Positions 1 through 6,402 of a DNA stretch of 64,000 bases are shown here, piece by piece (position 1 is the stretch's first letter; each line of letters opens with the position of its first letter). The position numbers were made by a program, and so were the translations under genes. The notes under the pieces are model-generated. The model was given only the letters and a program-made list of their open reading frames with translations. It was not told where the DNA came from and made no database searches. The DNA is from an uncultured Corynebacterium sp. (GTDB lineage: Bacteria > Actinomycetota > Actinomycetes > Mycobacteriales > Mycobacteriaceae): contig NZ_CAMICL010000003.1 in NCBI RefSeq assembly GCF_946221105.1, forward strand, positions 1 to 64,000, given 5' to 3'.

Positions 1-91
1 CAAATCTAACCCCCACGACACGCCGGGCCAGACACACTTTTTGACCCTTAACCCAACACTCAGGCCCCACCTAATCCTGAGAAAAACACAA

Positions 92-120
92 AACGCCCCG
101 AGCGGCATGCTCGGGGCGTT
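92..120 (-). terminator. Rho-independent terminator of tRNA-Arg
   Basis: A perfect 12-bp inverted repeat (92-103 with 109-120, 5-nt loop) is followed, reading leftwards, by a T-rich tract. It lies just downstream of the leftward tRNA-Arg gene. Bases 1-91 show no gene. Confidence 0.8.
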
Positions 121-131
121 CAAACAGATGG

Positions 132-204
132 TGCGCCCGGAGGGATTCGAACCCCCAACCTTCTGATCCGTAGTCAGATGCTCTATCCGTTGAGCTACGG
201 GCGC
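132..204 (-). tRNA. tRNA-Arg (anticodon ACG)
   Basis: A 73-nt cloverleaf: acceptor stem GCGCCCG pairs with CGGGCGC, the T-loop contains GTTCGAATC, and the anticodon loop CTACGGA gives anticodon ACG. CCA is not encoded. The gene body is identical to the tRNA-Arg at 5588-5660, but the flanks differ. Confidence 0.95.
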
Positions 205-302
205 GTATTCAGTTCGTTGCCGTGCGGACAACGAAGAAGAACATTACACCCAGGTGAACTCACCACCAAAACAGCAGGCCAAACCCACAAACACACCCCC
301 AA

Positions 303-1664
303 CTACAACCCAAGCACCGCCTTGGCAATGGCGAAGTAAATCACCAGACCGGTCGCGTCGCAGAAGGTGGAGATGAACGGGTTGGAAAACACCGCCGGGT
401 CCGCGCCAACGGTCTTCGCCACGATCGGCATGAGCCCGCCAACGGTCGCGGACATGGCGCAGACACAAAATAGTGTGCTTCCTATCACTATTCCGATGTC
501 TTGGCCGAAAACGGCCCACGCAATGGCCAATCCGAGCACGCCCAGCACTGCTCCGAGGGTCGCGCCGACGCGCAGTTCGCGCCACATGACTTTCAGGATG
601 TCGCCTTTGGTGACGTCGTGAAGCGCAAGCGCCCTTGTCACCGTCGTGGCCGCTTGGTTGCCAGTGTTGCCGCCGGTGCCGGTGAGCAGCGGGATGAACA
701 GCGACAGCACGGTCACCTGCGCGAGCGTGTCCTCAAAAACGCCGAGGACCTGCACCGTCAGGATGGCGGAGAGCGCCAGCACCAGCAGCCACACAATGCG
801 CGAGCGCACCAGCTTGAGCACCGGGGTGGACAGGTACGGCTGCTTCAGCGACTCGGAGCCGCCCTGGCGCGCGGTGTCCTCGCTGTCGGCGTGCTCCACA
901 ATGTCTTGGGCCTCGTCGAAGGTGAAGATGCCCATGAGGCGGTTGCCGTCGTCGGCCACCGGAAACGCGAGCTGGCCGGACGAAAGCAGACGGCGGGCGG
1001 CGTCCTCGGCGTCGTCGCTGACCTGCACCGCCGGTCGCTCCCGCATCACATCGCCGACTCGGGCGTCGGGCGCTGCCCTGAACAGGTCGCGAAGCCACAC
1101 CACGCCGCACAGCGTGCGTTCCGGATCCACCACTGCGATGGTGTAGACGGTCTCAAAGTCATCCGCCTGAGCCCTTAGCTTGTCGACGACGTCCCGCACC
1201 CCCTCACCCGGACCAACCGCCGCCACATTGGGGCTCATAGCACGGCCGACCGAGCCCTTCTCGTAGCCGAGAATGAGGTTGGTGTCCGCCCGCGCGTCCT
1301 CGTCCAGATCCCCCAGGAACCGCTCCGCGATCTCCGCGGGCATGTTGTCCAGCATGCGCACGCGGTCCTCGGCGCCGAGCGCGCTGAACAGGCCGGCGAC
1401 ATCTTCGCGCCCGAGTGCCTCCACAATCTCCGCCTGGTGGGCGGGATCAAGCGCGTCGAAGGCCGCCGCGGCACGCTCCGGTGGCAGCAGGCGGATGAGC
1501 ACAGCGCCGCGTTTCGACGGCTGCCGCTCCACCACGTGCACCACATCGTGCAACGGGATTTCTGTCAGCTCCTCGTGGAGGCCGTCCAGGTCGCCGGAGT
1601 CCAACCGGTGCCGGTTCAGTTGTTTTTCCAGGTGCGCGATCGCCGCCGCGTTGGCCGTAGTCAC
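303..1664 (-). CDS. mgtE: Magnesium transporter MgtE
   Basis: This 453-residue protein has the MgtE layout: an N-terminal helical Mg2+-sensing domain (about 30-130), two CBS domains (about 135-255) and a C-terminal membrane domain of about five helices. The last contains the GTGGNTGNQA pore signature near residue 330. The family forms dimeric Mg2+ channels in the cytoplasmic membrane, gated by cytosolic Mg2+ bound to the sensing domains. The start is a GTG; a TACCCT hexamer lies 6 nt upstream (1671-1676), so the mRNA is probably leaderless. I see no M-box riboswitch in the short upstream region. It is a single gene transcribed towards tRNA-Arg. Confidence 0.93.
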   Translation of the reverse strand: MTTANAAAIAHLEKQLNRHRLDSGDLDGLHEELTEIPLHDVVHVVERQPSKRGAVLIRLLPPERAAAAFDALDPAHQAEIVEALGREDVAGLFSALGAEDRVRMLDNMPAEIAERFLGDLDEDARADTNLILGYEKGSVGRAMSPNVAAVGPGEGVRDVVDKLRAQADDFETVYTIAVVDPERTLCGVVWLRDLFRAAPDARVGDVMRERPAVQVSDDAEDAARRLLSSGQLAFPVADDGNRLMGIFTFDEAQDIVEHADSEDTARQGGSESLKQPYLSTPVLKLVRSRIVWLLVLALSAILTVQVLGVFEDTLAQVTVLSLFIPLLTGTGGNTGNQAATTVTRALALHDVTKGDILKVMWRELRVGATLGAVLGVLGLAIAWAVFGQDIGIVIGSTLFCVCAMSATVGGLMPIVAKTVGADPAVFSNPFISTFCDATGLVIYFAIAKAVLGL

Positions 1665-1768
1665 ACGGTGAGGGTACCCACCCGGAAAGTATTTGTCTCA
1701 GACGCGTTGATTCTTGCCATATGTGTGTAAAAATCTACGCGTGATCTGCGATACGTGTCATATATCGC

Positions 1769-1797
1769 TGATAATCCGCTGAACCCTTAAAGGAGCC
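1769..1797 (+). promoter_or_regulatory. Candidate promoter and RBS of the Asn-rich surface protein
   Basis: TGATAAT at 1769-1775 resembles a -10 box. AAAGGAG at 1789-1795 is a good Shine-Dalgarno site six bases before the ATG at 1801, so this gene, unlike many in the window, has a leader. No clear -35 box is visible. The interval 1665-1800 holds nothing else recognisable. Confidence 0.45.
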
Positions 1798-1800
1798 ACC

Positions 1801-3939
1801 ATGGCGAAGTCCGTTCGTTCCCGCCGTACCGTCATCGCGGCAGGTGCCCTGTCCCTTGCCCTCGTGGCACCGTTTGTCTCCCCTGTTCAGGCTCAGGAGA
1901 CGACCACGCCGACGAGTGATGCTGAACCGACGCCGGCGGAGCAACCGTCGACAGGCGATGGCACCACTGCCGCCACCTTCGAGCAGCGCTTTGACACCGC
2001 AAACTTCTGGAACACCAATGAAGCTGTAGTCGAAGGGCTGCAGCTTCAGCCCGGCGACACCGTGGCACCACGCGCGAACACCATCTTCAACTGGGGCTTC
2101 AACAACAACGACGGCACGCTGACCCTGATCCGTCCGAAGTCCACCGCCGCCTTTGGCACAGGCGAGAAGGACATCCCGGTGCGTGTGACCACCGCCGCCG
2201 GCGAGACCTTTGACACGACGCTGCGCGTCAACATCATCGACGAGCGCCCGGGCGCCGAATGGGAACACCAGCTGACCTCCCGCTACCCGATGGACTTTGA
2301 GAAGTCCACGTCAGCGCAGTCCGTCGAGGGAATCACACTGCCGGAGGGCGTCAGCGTGTCTAAGAGCGGCGCCGCTCTGCCGACTGGCTGGACCGTCTCC
2401 AACGACGGCACCACCATCCGCGTCACCCCACCAACCACGTTCAAGGACGGCGACTTCGACCTTCCAATTGAGGTGAACGACGGCACTGACACGTTCGATG
2501 CCACCCTGAAGATCGCGGCCAAGAACCCGTCGAAGACCCCCGCAGAAACGGCGGGCACCGTCGCTGGCATCCTCGGCCCCCTCCTGGGCAGCCTGATCGG
2601 TGCCGGTACCGGTGGCGGTCTGCTCGGCAACCTGGGCGACATCCTCGGCGGCGGAAACGGCGGTAGCGAGGGCGGAACCAGCGGCGGTGAGGGTGGCACC
2701 AGCGGTGGCGGTGCTGGACGCTTGATCAACGTTGTGATCACCAACAACGCGAACCCGTCCAACATCGGCAACAACAACGGCAGCCCGAACATAGTCATCA
2801 CCGACAATGTCAACCCGCGGGACAACCTGTCCAACAACGGCAACCCGTCCGTGGTGATCACGAACAATGCGAATCCGACTGTCGAAATCAAGGACAACCT
2901 GTCCAATAACGGCAACCCGTCCGTGGTCGTGACCGACAACGCCAACCCGGTGATCACCGGTAACGCAAACCCGTCCGTAGTCATCACCGGAAACGTGAAC
3001 GACAACCTGCGCGAGAACGGTTCCAACAACTCCGTTGTGGTGACTGACAACGCGAACCCGGTCATTACCGGCAATGCGAACCCCGTAATCACGGGTAATG
3101 CCAATCCGGTGATCACGGGCAACGCGAACGACAACGGCTCCAACAACTCCGCCGTGGTGACCAACAACGCGAACCCGACTGTGGTCATCACGGGCAACGC
3201 CAATCCGGTCGTCACGGGCAATGCGAACGACAACGGCTCGAACAACAGCGCCGTGGTGACCAACAACGCGAACCCGACTGTGGTCGTCACCGGCAACGCC
3301 AACGACAACGGGTCCAACAACAGCGCCGTGGTGACCAACAACGCCAACCCGACCGTGGTCATCACTGACAATGCGAACCCGTCGAACATCGGCAACAACA
3401 ACGGGTCGAACAACAGCGTGGTCGCAACCGGCAACGCAAATCCGGAGGTGCTCGTCACCGGCAACGCCAACCCGATGGTCACCGGCAACGCCAACGGCGG
3501 CTTGGTGGGCTTCGGCTCCTCTCGCAAGGGCCAGGACGAAAACGGCGATCACCTCATCGACGCGAACGTCGGCGTTGACGGCGGTTCCTCCGACCCGCGC
3601 TGCATCGCTTCCCTAGTGGGCCTGGGCCTCCCGCTGATTGCGATGATCCCGCTCGCGCTGGCTGGCCAGGTTAACGTCCCGGGCCTCAACGACACTGCCA
3701 AGCGGGCTGAGCGCGCATTCAATGACGCTGCACGCCAGTTCAACATCGAGCCCGCGCAGCTCACCGCCGCTGGTGGCGCGGCCGTAGGCGTCGTCGCTGC
3801 CCTGCTCTTGACCGCAGCCGTCCGCACCTGCATCCCGAGCGTCAACGGCGTCGATGTCAGCGTCGGCGGCAGCAGCAACGGCAACGACAAGCCGGCCGAG
3901 ACCGTCGCGGCCCCGGTGATGGAAACCCGCCAGAGCTAG
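1801..3939 (+). CDS. Secreted Asn-rich repeat surface protein with Rib-like domains
   Basis: A 712-residue protein. Residues 1-31 are a signal peptide ending in VQAQ. Two Rib/alpha-like beta domains follow (about 60-150 and 165-245), then a Gly-rich stretch (about 250-300). About 270 residues of Asn-rich repeats come next, built on the octad NANPV(I/V)TG and interrupted by NDNGSNNS blocks. The C-terminus is Cys601, a hydrophobic helix (about 602-622), an amphipathic linker, a second hydrophobic helix (about 657-675), Cys677 and a tail with VGGSS. There is no LPXTG motif. Synonymous codons differ between repeats, so the array is not a fresh DNA duplication. The same C-terminal plan recurs at 6403-9942 and 39523-40167. 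It is probably a surface adhesin or stalk; the ligand is unknown. Confidence 0.85.
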   Translation: MAKSVRSRRTVIAAGALSLALVAPFVSPVQAQETTTPTSDAEPTPAEQPSTGDGTTAATFEQRFDTANFWNTNEAVVEGLQLQPGDTVAPRANTIFNWGFNNNDGTLTLIRPKSTAAFGTGEKDIPVRVTTAAGETFDTTLRVNIIDERPGAEWEHQLTSRYPMDFEKSTSAQSVEGITLPEGVSVSKSGAALPTGWTVSNDGTTIRVTPPTTFKDGDFDLPIEVNDGTDTFDATLKIAAKNPSKTPAETAGTVAGILGPLLGSLIGAGTGGGLLGNLGDILGGGNGGSEGGTSGGEGGTSGGGAGRLINVVITNNANPSNIGNNNGSPNIVITDNVNPRDNLSNNGNPSVVITNNANPTVEIKDNLSNNGNPSVVVTDNANPVITGNANPSVVITGNVNDNLRENGSNNSVVVTDNANPVITGNANPVITGNANPVITGNANDNGSNNSAVVTNNANPTVVITGNANPVVTGNANDNGSNNSAVVTNNANPTVVVTGNANDNGSNNSAVVTNNANPTVVITDNANPSNIGNNNGSNNSVVATGNANPEVLVTGNANPMVTGNANGGLVGFGSSRKGQDENGDHLIDANVGVDGGSSDPRCIASLVGLGLPLIAMIPLALAGQVNVPGLNDTAKRAERAFNDAARQFNIEPAQLTAAGGAAVGVVAALLLTAAVRTCIPSVNGVDVSVGGSSNGNDKPAETVAAPVMETRQS

Positions 3940-3953
3940 CACGGTCGCACCCC

Positions 3954-3977
3954 AGCCCCGCCCTCGCCGGCGGGGCT
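3954..3977 (+). terminator. Rho-independent terminator
   Basis: A 9-bp GC-rich stem (AGCCCCGCC, loop of 6, GGCGGGGCT) followed by TTCTGTTT lies 15 bases after the surface-protein stop codon. Confidence 0.85.
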
Positions 3978-3999
3978 TTCTGTTTACATTCCCCGACAC

Positions 4000-4071
4000 A
4001 TCGCGGCGGAATCTGTCAGAGCGCCCCCATCGCCCCAGGTCGACGCAAACGCCCGCCGTGATCTGTCAGGA
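4000..4071. repeat. 72-bp intergenic element, copy A
   Basis: Aligns without gaps to 19971-20042 over 72 bp at roughly two-thirds identity. The conserved blocks are ATCGCGGC, GAAT, TGTCAGA, CCCCAGG and a terminal TGTCAGGA. Both copies follow the terminator of a rightward gene. No ORF is convincing. The function is unknown; it could be a small RNA or a mobile intergenic repeat. Confidence 0.5.
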
Positions 4072-4097
4072 ACCGCCCCCAAACCCCACAAACGCCG

Positions 4098-4121
4098 AAA
4101 ACCCCCGACAAGCAGGGGTTT
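4098..4121 (-). terminator. Terminator of the tRNA-Ser/tRNA-Arg unit, displaced by an IS
   Basis: The stem AAACCCC/GGGGTTT is followed on the minus strand by TTTTCGG. It lies just beyond the duplicated 3' end of the interrupted tRNA-Arg, so it probably terminated the leftward tRNA transcript before the IS separated them. Confidence 0.65.
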
Positions 4122-4135
4122 CCGCACGAAAAACA

Positions 4136-4151
4136 AGAGTGCGCCCGGAGG
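4136..4151. repeat. Left copy of the IS target-site duplication
   Basis: 16 bp identical to 5584-5599. It contains the last 12 nt of tRNA-Arg plus 3' flank, and the rest of the tRNA is absent at this side of the IS. Confidence 0.75.
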
Positions 4152-4297
4152 TGCCTGAAGTCACGACATATTTGACGGGGTGTGCCTGCGGAAGGCGTCG
4201 TGATCCTTGACAGGTCAGTCGCGTCATTGTTGACACTTAGGGCTACCTCAGTCGTGTCGGTGATGTTTGACTGGTGAGTCGGGACATGTTTGACACT

Positions 4298-5491
4298 ATG
4301 AACAGTCCTAACCGCAACATCGCCATCGTCAGAGCCGTCAGAGATCAAGGCGGCACACCCACCAGCGTCGCCAAACGCTTCGGCATCTCACGGCAACGCG
4401 TCCACCAGATCCTCAACGCCTACGACGCAGGCGGCGCCGAAGCAATCGCACCGAAATCGCGTGCCCCTCACACCCACCCGCACGCCGTGCCGGAAGCACT
4501 ACGCAACGAAATCATCAGCATCCGCAAACAACTCACCCGACACGGACTCGACGCCGGGCCCGAAACCATTGCCTACCACCTCGAACAGGCCGGCAAACGC
4601 GCCCCCTCAACATCAACGATCCGCCGCATCCTCACCAACGAGGGCTTGATCACCCCGCAGCCGCAAAAGAAGCCGAAAAGCTCTTACATCCGCTTCGAAG
4701 CCGCGATGCCCAACGAATGCTGGCAAGCCGACATCACACACCTCTTCCTCGCTGATAACACGCGGATAGAAGTCCTCGACTTCCTCGACGACCACTCGCG
4801 ATACCTGTTATCAATCACCGCGGCCGCCGCATTTACAGGCCCCGCCGTCGCCGCCGAACTCACCCGCCTGATCGGCGCATACGGCCCGCCAGCATCCACG
4901 CTGACGGACAACGGCCTGGTGTTCACCGCCCGCCTAGCCGGGCGCAAAGGCGGGCGAAACGCATTCGAAAAAGTGCTCGCCACACACAAAATCCAACAGA
5001 AAAACGGCCGGCCAGGCCACCCCCAAACCCAAGGAAAAATTGAGCGATTCCACCAAACCCTCAAAAAATGGATCACCGCCCGACCCCCAGCACAAACCAT
5101 CGATGAGCTGCAACAACTCCTCAACGAATTTCGCCAATACTACAACTGCACCCGACCCCACCGCGCCCTAGGCAGACGCACCCCGCAACAGGCATACACC
5201 ACCGGAGTCAAAGCCACACCCAACGACAACCCCAAAGAAGAATGGCGCACCCGAAACGACACAGTCGACAAAAACGGCAAAGTCTCCGTGCGCTACGCCG
5301 GCAAACTCTTCCACCTCGGCATCGGACGCGCCTACAAACACAAGAAAATCCTCATGGTCATCACCGACAACCACATCATCACATCACTGGCCGAAACCGG
5401 AGAAGTCATCACCGAGCACTACATCGACACCGCCCGCGACTACCAAAAGGCCTACTGGAAACACGGCGACCCACCACTGCCCCCCGAATGA
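4298..5491 (+). CDS. IS481 family transposase
   Basis: About 397 residues: an N-terminal HTH (about 15-45; SVAKRFGISRQRVHQIL), a second winged-helix segment (about 75-115) and an rve/DDE integrase core. The catalytic triad is visible as WQAD(145), TDN (D204) and KIE(249)RFH, followed by the usual YNCTRPHRALG motif. A GTG at 4274 and an ATG at 4286 are alternative in-frame starts, but they overlap the last left-end repeat, so 4298 is preferred. The gene is intact with no frameshift, so the element may be active. Confidence 0.9.
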   Translation: MNSPNRNIAIVRAVRDQGGTPTSVAKRFGISRQRVHQILNAYDAGGAEAIAPKSRAPHTHPHAVPEALRNEIISIRKQLTRHGLDAGPETIAYHLEQAGKRAPSTSTIRRILTNEGLITPQPQKKPKSSYIRFEAAMPNECWQADITHLFLADNTRIEVLDFLDDHSRYLLSITAAAAFTGPAVAAELTRLIGAYGPPASTLTDNGLVFTARLAGRKGGRNAFEKVLATHKIQQKNGRPGHPQTQGKIERFHQTLKKWITARPPAQTIDELQQLLNEFRQYYNCTRPHRALGRRTPQQAYTTGVKATPNDNPKEEWRTRNDTVDKNGKVSVRYAGKLFHLGIGRAYKHKKILMVITDNHIITSLAETGEVITEHYIDTARDYQKAYWKHGDPPLPPE

Positions 5492-5496
5492 ACAAA

Positions 5497-5533
5497 ACCG
5501 GCACCCCAGAACAAAAACAACTGGGATGCCGGT
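5497..5533 (+). terminator. Hairpin after the transposase gene
   Basis: A 13-bp stem with one G-U type mismatch (5497-5509 with 5521-5533) and an A-rich loop, six bases after the stop codon. No T-tract follows, so termination is likely but not certain. Confidence 0.5.
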
Positions 5534-5583
5534 CCGTCCAGCATGTCGCGACTCATGCGTCAAGCATGACGCGACTCATGACA

Positions 5584-5599
5584 AGAGTGCGCCCGGAGG
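5584..5599. repeat. Right copy of the IS target-site duplication
   Basis: Identical to 4136-4151. This copy is continuous with the intact tRNA-Arg gene. The three bases before it (ACA) also match the left flank by chance, giving an apparent 19-bp repeat. Confidence 0.75.
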
Positions 5600-5660
5600 G
5601 ATTCGAACCCCCAACCTTCTGATCCGTAGTCAGATGCTCTATCCGTTGAGCTACGGGCGC
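5588..5660 (-). tRNA. tRNA-Arg (anticodon ACG), second copy
   Basis: 73 nt, identical in body to 132-204. Its last 12 nt form part of the IS target duplication. Five bases separate it from the upstream tRNA-Ser, so the two are probably co-transcribed. Confidence 0.95.
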
Positions 5661-5665
5661 GGTGG

Positions 5666-5753
5666 CGGAGATGACAGGATTTGAACCTGCGGCCCCCGTC
5701 AAGGGGGCAACTCCTTAGCAGGGAGCCCCATTCGGCCACTCTGGCACATCTCC
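5666..5753 (-). tRNA. tRNA-Ser (anticodon GCT)
   Basis: 88 nt with acceptor GGAGATG/CATCTCC, discriminator G and a long variable arm typical of tRNA-Ser. The anticodon loop CTGCTAA reads GCT. Confidence 0.95.
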
Positions 5754-5825
5754 AGACCTCGCTCCACATTACTCTGTCGGCCCCGCGCGTCCAAATACAC
5801 CCCGAAACGCCCTGGGCGAAATCCG

Positions 5826-5831
5826 TATACT
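5826..5831 (+). promoter_or_regulatory. -10 box of a leaderless gene
   Basis: TATACT ends 7 nt before the ATG at 5839. There is no Shine-Dalgarno sequence, so transcription should begin at or next to the start codon. Confidence 0.55.
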
Positions 5832-5838
5832 CGGCCGC

Positions 5839-6336
5839 ATGAAAATCCACACTTGGCTCACCTCCGGCCTCGCCGCCCGCGACACTTCAGATGACCCGTC
5901 TGATTACTTAGTTTGGTTCCCGGCGAACCTGGATTCGCTCACTGCTGGCCCGTTGGTCGGCGAGAGCGCGTCCGTGCCGTTCTATTTCACCCCGAAGACC
6001 TCCGCGCTGGCTAAGACCGCGGACGGCATTGTCCTCCTCGGCGTCCCCCTCGGCGATCTCGAGGGCTCGTGGCGCGCGGACAATCTGGGCAGCTCCACCG
6101 AGTCCGTCTCGGAGGTCGCCGGCCTGCTCGGCGAGAACTTCGCGTACCGCAACGACGGCGCCGCGGTCGTCCAGCTGCGTGGTGAGTTTCCGATTGAGAA
6201 GGTGCAGGTCGTCGCCGGCCAGAATCGTCCGGATACGAAGCGAGCTAAGGATTTGCTTATCGACGTCCCTTCGGACTTCCCGGGCACCCGCCAATTCCAC
6301 ACCATGCCAGAGCTTTTCCCGGACGAGATCGTCTAA
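5839..6336 (+). CDS. Hypothetical protein, 165 aa
   Basis: I do not recognise a family. The product is soluble, acidic and alternates beta-like strands with short helices. It has no signal peptide, membrane segment or cysteines. Reading from the likely leaderless ATG, residues 1-40 include a WFPANLD motif and the C-terminus ends PELFPDEIV. It stands alone between the tRNA genes and the leftward adhesin and has its own promoter and a strong terminator. Codon use is like the chromosomal genes, so it is likely a real cytoplasmic protein of unknown role. Confidence 0.7.
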   Translation: MKIHTWLTSGLAARDTSDDPSDYLVWFPANLDSLTAGPLVGESASVPFYFTPKTSALAKTADGIVLLGVPLGDLEGSWRADNLGSSTESVSEVAGLLGENFAYRNDGAAVVQLRGEFPIEKVQVVAGQNRPDTKRAKDLLIDVPSDFPGTRQFHTMPELFPDEIV

Positions 6337-6353
6337 CTGACATCAGCAATAGA

Positions 6354-6386
6354 AAAACCGGCCAGGTGGGTAGCCTGGCCGGTTTT
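6354..6386. terminator. Bidirectional terminator
   Basis: A perfect 13-bp stem AAAACCGGCCAGG/CCTGGCCGGTTTT with a 7-nt loop. A/T tracts on both sides let it serve the convergent genes at 5839 and 6403-9942. Confidence 0.9.
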
Positions 6387-6402
6387 CGCTGTTACTTAGC
6401 GG

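Larger units (their letters stand above)
4152..5583 (+). mobile_element. IS481-like insertion sequence
   Basis: About 1.43 kb between 16-bp direct repeats. The outermost 25 bp at each end match at 17 of 25 positions as imperfect inverted repeats beginning TG. Further copies of the same unit (consensus near TGAGTCGNGACATGNTTGAC) lie inside the left end (ending near 4234, 4271 and 4294) and the right end (about 5535-5557), probably transposase-binding sites. It encodes one intact DDE transposase and has a higher A content than its neighbours. It inserted 12 nt inside the tRNA-Arg 3' end, and the duplicated target restored the tRNA. Confidence 0.85.

Noticed and set aside
1665..1735. Mg2+ M-box riboswitch upstream of mgtE
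   Set aside because: The interval is far too short and the apparent promoter is adjacent to the start codon, leaving no leader.
2740..3510. Tandem DNA repeats in the Asn-rich region as a minisatellite
   Set aside because: Repetition is at protein level; synonymous positions vary freely and units are not of constant DNA length.
132..5660. Two identical tRNA-Arg genes as attachment sites of a genomic island (mgtE, adhesin, IS)
   Set aside because: Identity stops at the tRNA ends, no integrase is present, and mgtE is a core gene. Ordinary tRNA multiplicity explains it better.
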